Assembly (NCBI RefSeq): GCF_049309525.1
Contig: NC_133362.1
Location: 39,969,642 to 40,033,641, forward strand
Length of the DNA: 64,000 bases
Direction: 5' to 3'
Source: Garra rufa
Lineage: Eukaryota > Chordata > Actinopteri > Cypriniformes > Cyprinidae
Each line of letters starts with the position of its first letter. Positions within the stretch are counted from its first letter, which is position 1. The notes beneath the pieces were generated by a model. It saw only the letters and a program-made list of their open reading frames with translations, did not search any database and had not been told where the DNA came from. Both the position numbers and the translations under genes were made by a program. This document shows, piece by piece, positions 46,893 to 57,583 of the stretch.

Positions 46893-47873
46893 ATGGCCAA
46901 GACCAAAGAGCTGTCCAAAGATGTCAGGGACAAGATTGTAGACCTACACAAGGCTGGAATGGGCTACAAGACCATCGCCAAGCAGCTTGGTGAGAAGGTG
47001 ACAACAGTTAGTGCAATTATTCGCAAATAGAAGAAACACAAAGTAACTGACAGTCTCTCTCAGTCTGGGGCTCCATGCAAGGTCTCACCTCGTTGAGATT
47101 CAATGATCATGAAAACGGTGAGGAATCAGCCCAGAATTACACGGGAGGATCTTGTCAAATATATCAAAGCAGCTGGGATTATAGTCACCAAGAAAACAAT
47201 GCCATGAAGGACTGAAATCCTGCAGTGCCCACAAGGTCCCCCTGCTCAAGAAAGCACATGTACAGGCCCGTCTAAAGTTTGCCAGTGAACATCTGAATGA
47301 TTCAGAGGAGAACTGGGTGCAAGTGTTGTGGTCAGATCAGACCAAAATCAAGCTCTTTGGCATCAACTCAACTCGCAGTGTTTGGAGGAGGAGGAATGCT
47401 GCCTATGACCCCAAGATCACCATCCCCAACGTCAAACATGGAGGGGGAAACATTATCCTTTGGGGGTGTTTTTCTACTAAGGGGACAGGACAACTGCACC
47501 TCATCAAAGGGACAATGAACAGGGCCTGTCAAATGTACTGTCAAATCTTGGGTGAGAACCTTTCCCAGCCAGGGCATTGAAAATGGGTATGCCAGCATGA
47601 TAATGACACAAAACACAAAGCCAAGGCAACAAAGGAGTAGTACATTAAGGTCCTAGAGTGTCCTAGCCAGTCTCCAGACCTTAATTCCAAAAGTAAATCT
47701 GTGGAGGGAGCTGAAGGTGGAGTTGCCAAACGTCAGCCTCAACACCTTAATGACTTTGAGAGAATCTGCAAAGAGGAGTGGGACAAAATCCCTCCTGAGA
47801 TGTGTGCAAACCTGGTGGCCAGCTACAAGAAACATCTGACCTCGTGTGATTGCCAACAAGGGTTTTGCCACAA
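46893..47873 (+). pseudogene. Tc1 transposase pseudogene
   Basis: It starts MAKTKELSKDVRDKIVDLHK, the typical first helix-turn-helix of Tc1 transposase, and hits a stop after 46 codons. Later fragments in shifted frames include LWSDQTKIKLFG (first catalytic Asp), HDNDTKHKAK (second Asp) and LVASYKKHLTS at the end. The region of the third catalytic residue is rearranged (SPDLNSKSKSVE). Several frameshifts make it non-functional. Confidence 0.9.
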
Positions 47874-48062
47874 AGTACTAAGTCATGTTTTGTGGCTCAT
47901 TAAAATGCAAATCAACTTTTTTGAATTGCGTTTTTTTTTCATTATTTTTTAATATGTTTTTATTCTGTCTTTCACTGTTCAAAAAAACCTACCATTAAAA
48001 TTATAGACTAATAATTTCTTTGTCAGTGGGCAAACGTACAAAATCAGCAGGCGATCAAATAT

Positions 48063-49894
48063 ATATTACTTAGCTTTTAGATTTTTGTTTTAGTTGTAGT
48101 TTCAGTCATTTTTTGAGCTTAATTTCAATTAAAAGTTTTAGTAAGTTTTGTTACCAGAAATATGTCAGAAAGCAACAGTTGCTGTTAGGACTGGTCAGTA
48201 ACCTTGTAACTTTTATTGTAATGTTTTTGAATGTTTTACTTTTGTTTCATTTTCTTATTTTCTTTTGATTTTGAATTGAAATACCCAACAGATTTCACTG
48301 AGGTTCATAGTAAAGACATAAAACCAGAATAAATAAAGAAATGACTTATGAATGACTTCTTCTTTACTCTTTCTCACTTTGACTTCATTCAGCAGATGGA
48401 TAATAAAGTTGAGTCAATGCAGTCTGGGGATTCTGCATGCAGGACACTGTGAGATCCCAAAACTCAATTGAACATTCAGACTCTTTGTCTGAGTAAACGG
48501 CAGGAGCATGAAGAATTGCAGATTTGTTTCTGAGGTGTTGTAATTCTTGCGGGTCTCTCTCAGTCTGCTCTGTCACTCCCTCTCATACTGACCGATTTCA
48601 AAGAGGAACACCCCCTCCCCTCCCATTCGCTGCTCTGTTTCCACATTTCCATGGCAACCGAGCTTCGCTCTGTTTTCGTCCCCTTTTTTTGTTTAGCACG
48701 GGGAGGCATCTCATAATGGGGGTCTAAAGGGAACAGGAAGGGAACACTAGCGGATAAGGGGGAGGCTGCGGGCCGAAGCTGTGAAAAAGCAACAAAAACA
48801 GTAAGAAATGCATTGATAATGACATCACCAGCATTTCCCACAGTGGCCAGTGTCTTAATGGGAGCTGGAGCTTCCATTCATCGGCCCAGGGTTGGCTTTC
48901 CAAGAGCCTGGGGAGGCCAGCGCTCCCTTCATCTCAATGGGCTTTTTGTTGAGGAACAGAGGAGCTGTTTCTAGGCTTGTAGAAAAGCTCAACTAATTCA
49001 CTTTAGGGTTACCAGGAAGCCTGAGCCCGCAAGGTTGGCAACAATGGCAAACTTGATTGCCTCACTTCGATGGCCCAAGAACTCCCAGCTGGAGCACCAG
49101 AATTCAAATGGGAACTTGTTTTCTCTTTTCTCTCTGTTTCTTTCTCTCACCGCTCCGCCTCTGTGTCCACACACATTTATTTCTTCATCTCTTCATCTGA
49201 TGGGATCCCATGGCTGGCTGACTGACCCTAACATATTTCAGGGAGGGACAGTGAGGAGTCTTTCTCATTGCGTGCAGCGGCTCTGCGTATGAGATTAGAG
49301 CGCCACCAGTAGGTTTTGGAGCGCAAGCGCTGAGAAAAATGCAGTTGTTTTTTACACCTGCACTGTAAAAAATAATTTAGCAAAGTTGTAAATGAGTATG
49401 TTTTAAAGGAATATACTATTTCACTCTTTTCACTTTAAAATCTTGTTTTATTTAATGTGTTGGTACACTCCTCGGAATTGTGTTACATGTGTGAAGAAAA
49501 ACATTTTATTTTGTTTCTTGCAATTATTATTAGTAATGTATTTTTGCCAATAATAATAATAAAGGTATAATAATATTTTTAAAATATGTTTTTATAATTA
49601 TTATTAATAATAAACATTAATTTTTTTAAAGCAGTTTTACTGTAGTACAGGGTTGCCATATAGCAACATTCTCATTTTCTCAATTTACAGCTAAATTATT
49701 TTCAATATTAATCTGTAAACTAACATCTCTAACTGATCAAAGAAGTATAAAACTTCAGATGTTTAAGAATTAAGTTTTAAAAAGTCTAGTTATATTAACA
49801 TAATCTTAATTAAAATCACAAGAATACTATTAAACTGGCATCATGTTTGTATTACAACAGAAGTACTAGAGGTAAACATCATTGTAGACACCCT
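48063..49894. other. Intergenic stretch with a repeat-free island
   Basis: 48370-49330 is GC-richer, of high complexity and free of known repeats; its open frames lack domains. The flanks are AT-rich. Candidate regulatory DNA only. Confidence 0.35.
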
Positions 49895-50010
49895 AGTAAA
49901 AAAGCAATAGATTTAAAATGCATTTATTTTATACTAAGTATAGTTTATTAACATATTTACTGACATATTGCTCGAGACTTACTGATATGAAAAATGTTAT
50001 TAAACTTCAT
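49895..50010. repeat. Dispersed repeat, inverted copy of 28770-28912
   Basis: It shares AACATATTTACTGACATATT and TACTAAGTATAG-type text in the opposite orientation. Confidence 0.55.
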
Positions 50011-50181
50011 TTGAAGTACTATTTTTCACTAGAGCAGATGGGCTTCGAAAATTATCTTGAACCAATTTGGAGTCAAAAAGGACCTCTGGCCTACACTTAC
50101 AAGAAACTATATCTAACTGAACAAAGCATCAACATCAGATGTATAGGAAATGTACAGTAATGTGTTTAATACAATAATGTC

Positions 50182-50341
50182 CAGACCTGTTCCTGGAGGG
50201 CCAATGTCCTGCAGAGTTTAGCTCTAAGTTTTTAATGAGTCCAAAAAGCTTGATTAACTGCTTCAGGTGTGTTTAATTATGGTTGGAGCTGAACTCTGCA
50301 GGACAATGGTCCACCAGGAGCAGGTTTGGACACCCCTGGTT
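50182..50341. mobile_element. Short palindromic MITE (GTCCAGACCTGTTCCTGG)
   Basis: CCAGACCTGTTCCTGGAGGG is mirrored by CAGGAGCAGGTTTGGACACC, and CCTGCAGAGTTTAGCTC by GAGCTGAACTCTGCAGG. Confidence 0.75.
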
Positions 50342-50624
50342 TATTAGCACATTTATCTGAGCAACACCATGTTCTTCCCTGTGTGGATGTCATGTGGCAT
50401 AACTTTGGAGAGTGAAATTTAGGTCTTTTACAATGTTTACAATGAAACAGTCACATTACATGAAGATTTATATGTTTCTCTCACAACTATATCACAAATG
50501 CACACATTCACTATAGTGACTAACTGATCGTGACGTCGACAGCAGGATCACTGCAGAAAGATGATAATGTCAGATGTCCTGATAATGTCTCAATACAAGT
50601 ACTGTACAATACAGTATATGCTTC

Positions 50625-50719
50625 TATGAATCAGAATCAGAATTCAAATTAGCTTTATTTGCCAATTGTGTGCAAACATAAGGAATTTGTTGTAGTTTTT
50701 TAGGAGCTCTTGGTACATA
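50625..50719 (-). repeat. LINE 3'-end fragment
   Basis: On the - strand it reads as a LINE tail: GGCAAATAAAGCTAATTTGA followed by ATTCTGATTCTGATTC units. The Tc1 element at 50720 is inserted at its inner edge. Confidence 0.5.
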
Positions 50720-52284
50720 CAGTCAAGCCCGAAATTATTCATAACCCTGGTAAATTCTGACTTAAAGTTACTTTTATTTAACCAAATTTTTTTTGTACCA
50801 GAAATGACACGGGCTTCTCCCAAAAGATAATAAGACGATGTGCAAGAGGCATCATTGTGGAAAAAAATATTTCTCAGCTTTTATTTACATTTGAACAAAA
50901 AGTGTCATGTCCAAAATTATTCATACCCTTTGCAAACTGTCACAGTCTCTGGGAAAATCCAAAGTTCTATACCATTCCAAATAGTCCAAGCTGTTCTAAA
51001 GCATCCTAATTACCCTGATTCATTGGGAACAGCTGTTTTAATCAACTCAACAGGTGAAAAACAGAAGCTCTCTGCTGTTGGTTTGTGGACAGCCATGGCT
51101 AAGACAAAGGAGCTCACTGAGGACCTGCAGCTGCGCATTGTGGCTGCTCACAAGTCAGGAAAGGGCTATAAGACCATATCTAAATGTTTTGAAGTTCCAG
51201 TGGCTTCAGTGCAAAGTATTATTAAAAAAAATACAAGACGTTCCGCACTGTGAAAAATCTCAGAGGACGTGGTCGGAAGCCAAAAGTAACACCTGTGCTG
51301 GCCAGGAAGATAGTGAGAGAGGTAAAAAAGAATCCAAGGATCACCACCAAGGCCATCCTGATGAATCTGGGCTCTGCTGGTGGCAGCATCTCAAGGCAGA
51401 AAGTCCAACGGACACTGCACACCGCTGGGTTACACGAATGCAGACCAAGGAGGACACCACTTCTCCAGATAAGGCACACAAAAGCCCGCTTGGCCTTTGC
51501 AAATGCTCATCTGGACAAAGAAGAAGACTTCTGCTATTCTGTTTCATGGTCAGATAAAACAAAAATCGAATTGTTTGGCCACAATGATGTAGCCTTCATT
51601 AAGCGTAAAAAAGGAGAAGTCTTCAACCCTATGAACACCATCCCCACTGTCAAACATAGTGGTGGGAACCTAATGTTTTGGAGGTGTTTTTCAGCCGGTG
51701 GACCAGGGAACCTAATCACAGTAAACGCCATGAAAAAGGAGCAATACATCAAAATTCTCAACAACAACAACATCAGGCAGTCTGCAGAGAAATTTGGCCT
51801 TGTGCACCAGTGGACATTTCAGCACGACAACGACCCAAAACACCCAGCAAAAGTGGTGAAGAACTGGTTAGCAGACAAAAACATTAACGTTTTGCAGTGG
51901 CCCAGCCAGAGTCCTGACTTAAATCCAATTGAGAATCTGTGGAGGGAGCTAAAGATCAGGGTGATGGCAAGGAGACCCTCCAACCTGAAAGACTTGGAGC
52001 TCATCGCTAAAGATGAATGGGCAAAAATACCAGTGGAGACATGCAAAAAGGCTTTTCTATTGATTATTGAGAAGGGTATGAATAATTTTGGACATTCCAC
52101 TTTTTGTTCAAATGTAAATAAAAGAAGAGTAATAATTTTTTTTCACAATGATGCCTTTTGTAGATCGTCTTATTATCTTCTGGGAGACGCCTGTGTCATT
52201 TCCGGCCAAAAAAAATTGCTGGTTGAATAAAAGTTACTTTAAGTCAGAATTTGCCAGGGGTATGAATAATTTCAGGCTTGACTG
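50720..52284 (+). mobile_element. Tc1 transposon with IR/DR ends, nearly complete
   Basis: It starts CAGTCAAGCCCGAAATTATT and ends with its inverse (AATAATTTCAGGCTTGACTG). TA dinucleotides lie on both sides (50718-50719 and 52285-52286). Inner direct repeats, as in Sleeping Beauty-type elements, lie near 50910 (CCAAAATTATTCATACCC) and 52074 (GGGTATGAATAATTTTGG). The length of 1565 bp is normal for an autonomous Tc1 element. Confidence 0.92.
51095..52230 (+). pseudogene. Tc1 transposase, one frameshift
   Basis: The N-terminal frame starts at ATG 51095 (MAKTKELTEDLQLRIVAAHK, first helix-turn-helix) and ends at 51253. The rest continues in another frame from before 51250 to 52230. The break is at or near an A8 run (51224-51231). 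In the second frame, counted from Met at 51250, GRGRKPK (residues 6-12) is the AT-hook-like motif between the two DNA-binding parts. The catalytic residues are D102 (WSDKTK), D193 (HDNDPKH) and E228 (NPIEN), with exactly 34 residues between the last two, the DD34E signature. The catalytic part is uninterrupted, so decay is recent. Transposase binds the terminal repeats and cuts and pastes the element into TA sites. Confidence 0.92.
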
Positions 52285-52354
52285 TACATACATATTGTAT
52301 ATGACATGATACAAGATTTGTTAAAATGGTAGAAGTGGGGTAATTTGAGCCAAA

Positions 52355-53454
52355 TGTCCTGGGGTAAGTTGAGACAGTGGCCCTTCTTATGATACTTTTA
52401 AAGTATTCTTTTACAGTAATTACCATTTTAAACCTAACATTTTTTTTATTATCATTTTGTTCTTTGCTTTGAATTGTTCTGGAAATTTTAAATAGGCCTT
52501 GTTTATGAAAATTGGCCATTGAAATTTTTGTGAAATTGCATTTCCGGCAACATTTATAAGGGGGATGTTAAGTATTAGCCCAGTTCTGTAAGGTCAATTG
52601 CAGTCCGTTTTTCACACATAGATTTTAAATGGTCATTTTTATTGATATAGCATGAAGTGAAAAATGTTCAGTGTTACTTTAGCATAACCAGTGGCACAGT
52701 TTAACTCCATGTGGTTTAACTTAGGGTAGAGTGGGGTAAAACGCCCCCTACTGTTTTACCCAAAATAACCACAAGATGAACATTTTCATTGTAACTATGG
52801 ACTACGCTGACACAAATGATGTAGAAGTTTTCACCATTAAGCTTGCACTGGTGATGTACTGGAGAGAAAACGGATTTCACAGTTAATGATCTAATTCTAG
52901 CAGTACGAAAAAAAGTGTTTTAAAGCTTGTTGTTTTGTAGAACATCACAGTTATATGTGATATGAGAACAGTAGGGCCTGTAGATAGGGAGTGTGTGTTA
53001 TTTCATACAAATATAATTATATTTTCAGAATGACATAATTTTTTTCTCAAACATAGTCAGTGGGGTAAAACGCCCCCAGAGAGTGATGGGCAATTACTGT
53101 AGTTATTCTGTTCTGAACATCAAATCCTTTGTTTTTCCATCAAAGAATTCTAACTAGTTTGTTGAATAAAATATTTGAATTTTATATTTAAAAATGACCT
53201 CAAGTTAGCATCAGGTAGCTAGTTAGCCAGTTATTATCATCTAACAAAATGTTTCAAATAGGCTATTATAATTTTGTTATAATAATAATTATTATAATTA
53301 TTTTTGGAAGCCATATTTTGAAAGCAGTTTATTTTATATCACTAATTATGCTAAGTAAAACTGAACATTTTCACCTCAGAAAATATATTTCAGAATAATA
53401 TTTTACACATAATCATAAGAAGGGTGAGCCCCAGACTCAACTTACCCCAGGACA
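52355..53454. mobile_element. DNA element with TGTCCTGGGGTAAGTTGAG ends
   Basis: The 19-base word at 52355-52373 is exactly mirrored at 53436-53454. GTGGGGTAAAACGCCCCC-like text occurs twice inside (near 52731 and 53061). No coding region is seen. I recognise the phrase as a common cyprinid repeat but cannot name the family. Confidence 0.7.
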
Positions 53455-54500
53455 TCTGGTCTGTAAAGTTATTAAAAAGAAAAAACTGAAATAATCACAT
53501 TTACATAAGTATTCAGACCATTTACTCAGTACTTAGTTGAAGCCCCTTTGGCAGCAATTACAGCCTCAAGTCTTTTTGGCTATGATGAAACAAGCTTTGC
53601 ACACCTGGATTGGGGGATTTTCTGCCATTCTTCTTTGCAAACTTCTCAAACTCGGTCAGGTTGACAGTCATTTTCAGGACTCTCCAGAAATTTTTCAAAG
53701 GGTTGCTTAAAATCATTGTCATGTTGGAAGGTGAACTGTCGGCCCAGTCTGAGGTTCTGAATGCTCTGGACTGGGTTTTCATTAAGGCTATCTCTATATT
53801 TTAGTGCATTGAGCTTTTCTTCTACTCTGACGAGTCCCTCAGTCCCTGCTACTTAAAAACAGCCCCACAGCATGAGGCTGCTACCAGCACACTTTACTTT
53901 TGAGATAGTACTCTGCAGATGAGGAGCAGAGCTGGTTTCTTTCAAACTTCAAACACGATGCTTGGAATTAAGGTTCATCAGACCAGAGAATCTTGTTTCG
54001 CAAAGTCTAAGGGTCCTTTAGATGCTGTTTTGCAAATTCCAAGTGTTTTTATGTCTTCACCGAGGAGAGGATTAAGTTTGGCTACACCGCCATAAAGCCC
54101 AGATCCCTGGGGTGTTGCAGTGATGTTTGTCCTTCTGTAAGTTTCTCCCATCTGCATATATGATCATGGAGCTCAACTAGAGTGACCATCAGCTCCTTGG
54201 TCACCACTCTAGACAAGGCCCTTCTCCATCAATTGCTTATTTTGGCTCTTGGAAGAGATTGTGCCAAACTTTTCCATTTGAGAACTGGAAGCCACTGTGC
54301 TCTTGGGATTCTTCAAGCAGAAAAAATTTGTGTAGCCTTCCCCAAATCTGTGCCTCGATTTAGTCTTGTCTCTAAGCGCTGCAGGCAGTTCCTTTGACCT
54401 CATGGCTTGGTTTTCACTCTGATATGCAGCTGTGAAGCCTTTTATAGAGAGGTGTGTGCCTTTCCAAATCATGTCCAATCAATTTAATTTACCACAGGTG

Positions 54501-54742
54501 CATTCTTAAAAAGAAAGGTGCTATAGAAGAATCTTTTTGTCTAAATGGTTCCATAAAGAACCTTTAAAGTCTGAAGAACCTTTCTGTTTCACAAAGTTTT
54601 TTTTTTTTTTTGTGGCGAAAGAAGGTTCATCAGATTATAAAAGGTAGGAAAGAGATGATTCTTTAAAAGAACCTTTGAAAAATGGTTCTTCTATGGCATC
54701 GCTGTGAAGAACCTTTTGAAGCACCTTTATTTTTGAGAGTGT
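54501..54742. mobile_element. ACACTCTTAAAAATAAAGGT palindromic MITE, copy 4
   Basis: Diverged ends: left CATTCTTAAAAAGAAAGGTG, right CACCTTTATTTTTGAGAGTG. It lies inside the Tc1 relic. Confidence 0.8.
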
Positions 54743-54858
54743 GGGCTCCAATCAAGGTGTAGAAACATCTCAGCAATGATCAAGAGAAATAGGAGGCACC
54801 TGAGCTAAATTTCAAGTGTGGTTGTATAGGGTCTGAATACTTATGTAAATGTGATATT

Positions 54859-55284
54859 TGTGACCCTGGACCACAAAACCAGTCATAAGGACAAATTTTT
54901 TGTGAAATTGGGATTTATACATTATCTGAAAGCTGAATAGATATGCTTTCCATTGAGGACAATAGAACAATATTTGGGCAAGATGCAACTATTTGAAACT
55001 CTGGAATGTAAGGGTGCAAAAAAAATCTAAATATTGAGAAAATCGCCTTTAAAGTTGTCCAGATGAAGTTCTTAGCAATGCATATTACTAATCAAAAATT
55101 AGATTTTGGTATATTTATAGTATAGGAAATGTACAAAATATATTCATGGAACATGATCTTTACTTAATATCCCAATGATTTTTGGCATAAAAGAAAAATC
55201 ATTCAGATTTGACCCATACAACATATTTTGGACTATTGCTACAAATGTGCCACTTAAGACTTGTTTTGTGTTCCAGTGTCACAT
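54859..55284. mobile_element. TGTGACCCTGGACCACAAAA-type MITE, copy 4
   Basis: Intact left terminus. The right terminus has decayed to TTTTGTGTTCCAGTGTCACA. It lies inside the Tc1 relic. Confidence 0.8.
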
Positions 55285-55450
55285 TTAAGTTTTTTCTTTT
55301 TAATACATTTTCAGACATTTGTTAAATTCTGTTTTCACTTTTTCATTATGAGGTACAAAGTGTAGATTAATGAGAAAAAAATGAATGTATCGGGGTGCAA
55401 CATAACAAAAATGGAAAAAAAGGGAAGGGAGTCTGAATGCATTTATATAC

Positions 55451-55975
55451 AGTTGTGCATTTCCCTTCAGATTCAACAATGGCCATTAGAACGTTTTGTA
55501 TTATTATTTACAATTAGATAAAACCTTTCAAATCATGCAAAGGTTAGTCATAAAATATTAGTTATTTTTGCAGTTTAATGTTGTTTATAGCAACACAAAG
55601 CCAATGTTTTCCTAAACCTTACATTCCTTAAATTGTCTTTTGCTGCCATCTTTGGGCTGATTATAGAACTACAGGCGACAATTATAGGTGGCATTTTCAG
55701 CAAAGACTTGTTTTAACAGACCCAGCTTGGTTTCAATTAATTAGATGGGCAAATAGGGCAATAAATGTAATGTGTAATTAAATTGCTATATAAGCAAATC
55801 TAGTTATCTCTCATTAAACGAGACTTGTAAATTGATTATCCATCACAACTGGACTGGCGTCTTATATCTAAACCTTTTCTATTTAAACGGTTGTAATTAA
55901 AATTACTGAACCATGCTGATACCCCAAAGCTTAAGCAAATAGATTCAGATAGACCACTGATTCATGAACCAATTA
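55451..55975. other. Repeat-free island beside the zinc-finger 3'UTR
   Basis: It is dense in homeodomain-type words (TCAATTAATTAGATGGGC, GTGTAATTAAATTGCTATAT) and has no repeat family or open frame. It has the look of a vertebrate conserved non-coding element; conservation cannot be seen from one sequence. Confidence 0.4.
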
Positions 55976-57583
55976 TTTATTACAAAAATGAAAGACAGAA
56001 CTCTTAAACTGTTATCTAATGGCAAACACAATACAAAAACATACATCTTTGTATAAAGATGTAGGTCTGCTGCATTGAGAGATGAAATAGCTACAGCAAT
56101 TAAAAAAAAACGTGACAAAATCAAATCAAAACATGAGAAGTGTGGACAGGAGAGTGATAAACCTCATATTATCAGAAGGAATTAAAAACGATAAGACTTG
56201 GGGATATGACTTATGCTTTAAGAACAAAGGGAATACTTAAAAACAACCAACAATTTCCTTTTTAATAACATCATTCTAGGTGTAACAGTGTCATCTGTGC
56301 TTCACACGAGCATCCCAAACATCTCAGACACCATAAATAGGTTAGTAATTGCTATTGAGTTTCCATTCAGACAGCAAATGGTGAGCAAAAGTCCAGACGT
56401 GGATGAACATCGAACACGAGGCTGATTAAACACCTTTGATGAGCTGAACTGCAGGTCTTCAGTGTTGCATCGAAGAGCTTTGGTCTTGCACAAAGTAGCT
56501 GAGGGCACTTGATCAATTTTTCAAAATGCGTGGAAGATATTTCCGTGCCTCGTTCGTTTGAGGTTTAAACCGGGAGATCCAAAGTCGCGTTCCAATTTCC
56601 TAAATCTGTAGTGCTTCTGTCTATAAATACAATAGTGCAACGCTTGTTAAAATATGAAATCCCTTGGCTATTCCATAACTTGTGAAGATACAGAAAAATA
56701 AATCGGATAGAACTTCTTTTTCGCAACTGCAACTTTGTACACATACAGCAGAATTAAAAACACACATTTTGCGGGTATATTCTTTTCTCATAGTCATTCA
56801 AGTGCACGCACACAAATTTATATCAACAATATTGTTAAGTGCATCTATACATGTCCAACAAGCTTCCAATTTTTTATTATAAATACCCTCCATGGATTTC
56901 ATATTTTGACAAAAGAACATCAAAGAAGAAATAAGCACCAAAGACAACAATCCAGAACAATCGAAACACCCCAAAACACAAGCACAAGCTTCTCCACTTG
57001 CGCTCGTCTAGCAGTTTACATAAAACCAGCATGTGTCTCCAGCCTCGAATTGGTTGGTCTAAAGTAATTAGGTCACTAAATATAATTACAAGAGAATTAA
57101 TCGATTCAAACCGCACACTTAATGGAACAACGTTCAAGTAAATTGCATATAAATTCACGCCTTGCATACAAAAAACGAACTTGAAGTTAATATTACCTTT
57201 GCCCTCTGCCCCTCACCCCCCTCTACTCCAACCCACACATCAATAAGTACTTTATTTTGGGTTCAGATTCAGTGCAAACGTGAAAAAAAAGAAAAATAAA
57301 TAACACCTGCATTGCCAATGCCATCAGCTTTTCTATGTTGCGTTTCTTGTGGATACCTAAATGATAAGGGACATCAATTACCCCAATAAACTAAATAAAC
57401 AAAAAAAGGGAAAGTCAACCAAAAAAAACAGACAAAAGGTGGCTACTATATCCTGAAAAGTGTTATGATAATTACAATATTAAATTGAAACCACACAGCC
57501 AGGGATGTCACACAAAAAACAAAACAAAACAAAACAACACAAAACAAAATTTTCCCCATTAGCTAAGCCTTGATAGTTCTTTT
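55976..57583 (-). other. Probable 3'UTR of the zinc-finger gene
   Basis: It is repeat-free from the stop codon to a - strand AATAAA at 55981-55976. A nearer AATAAA is at 57256-57251, so a short 3'UTR of about 0.35 kb is also possible. Confidence 0.5.

Larger units (their letters stand above)
44880..48062 (+). mobile_element. Tc1 element split by a 1.7-kb insertion
   Basis: Left CCCACTGACAAAGGCATGGT and right TTCTTTGTCAGTGGGCAAAC are inverted termini, and ACAATTTTAATGGTAGGTTT is mirrored by AACCTACCATTAAAATTATA. The left arm continues to GCTGAGATTAGGAGCACTC (to 45134) and resumes as GAGTGCTCCTAATCTCAGC (from 46808). Confidence 0.8.
53480..55450 (-). mobile_element. Decayed Tc1 element, sister of 34990-38475, in reverse
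   Basis: The text matches the other copy inverted: TGATCATGGAGCTCAACTAG here corresponds to the interrupted GTTGAGCTCTATGATCA there. The - strand fragment 53782-53558 has a broken transposase C-terminus. Two MITEs are inserted (54501-54742 and 54859-55284). Confidence 0.75.
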
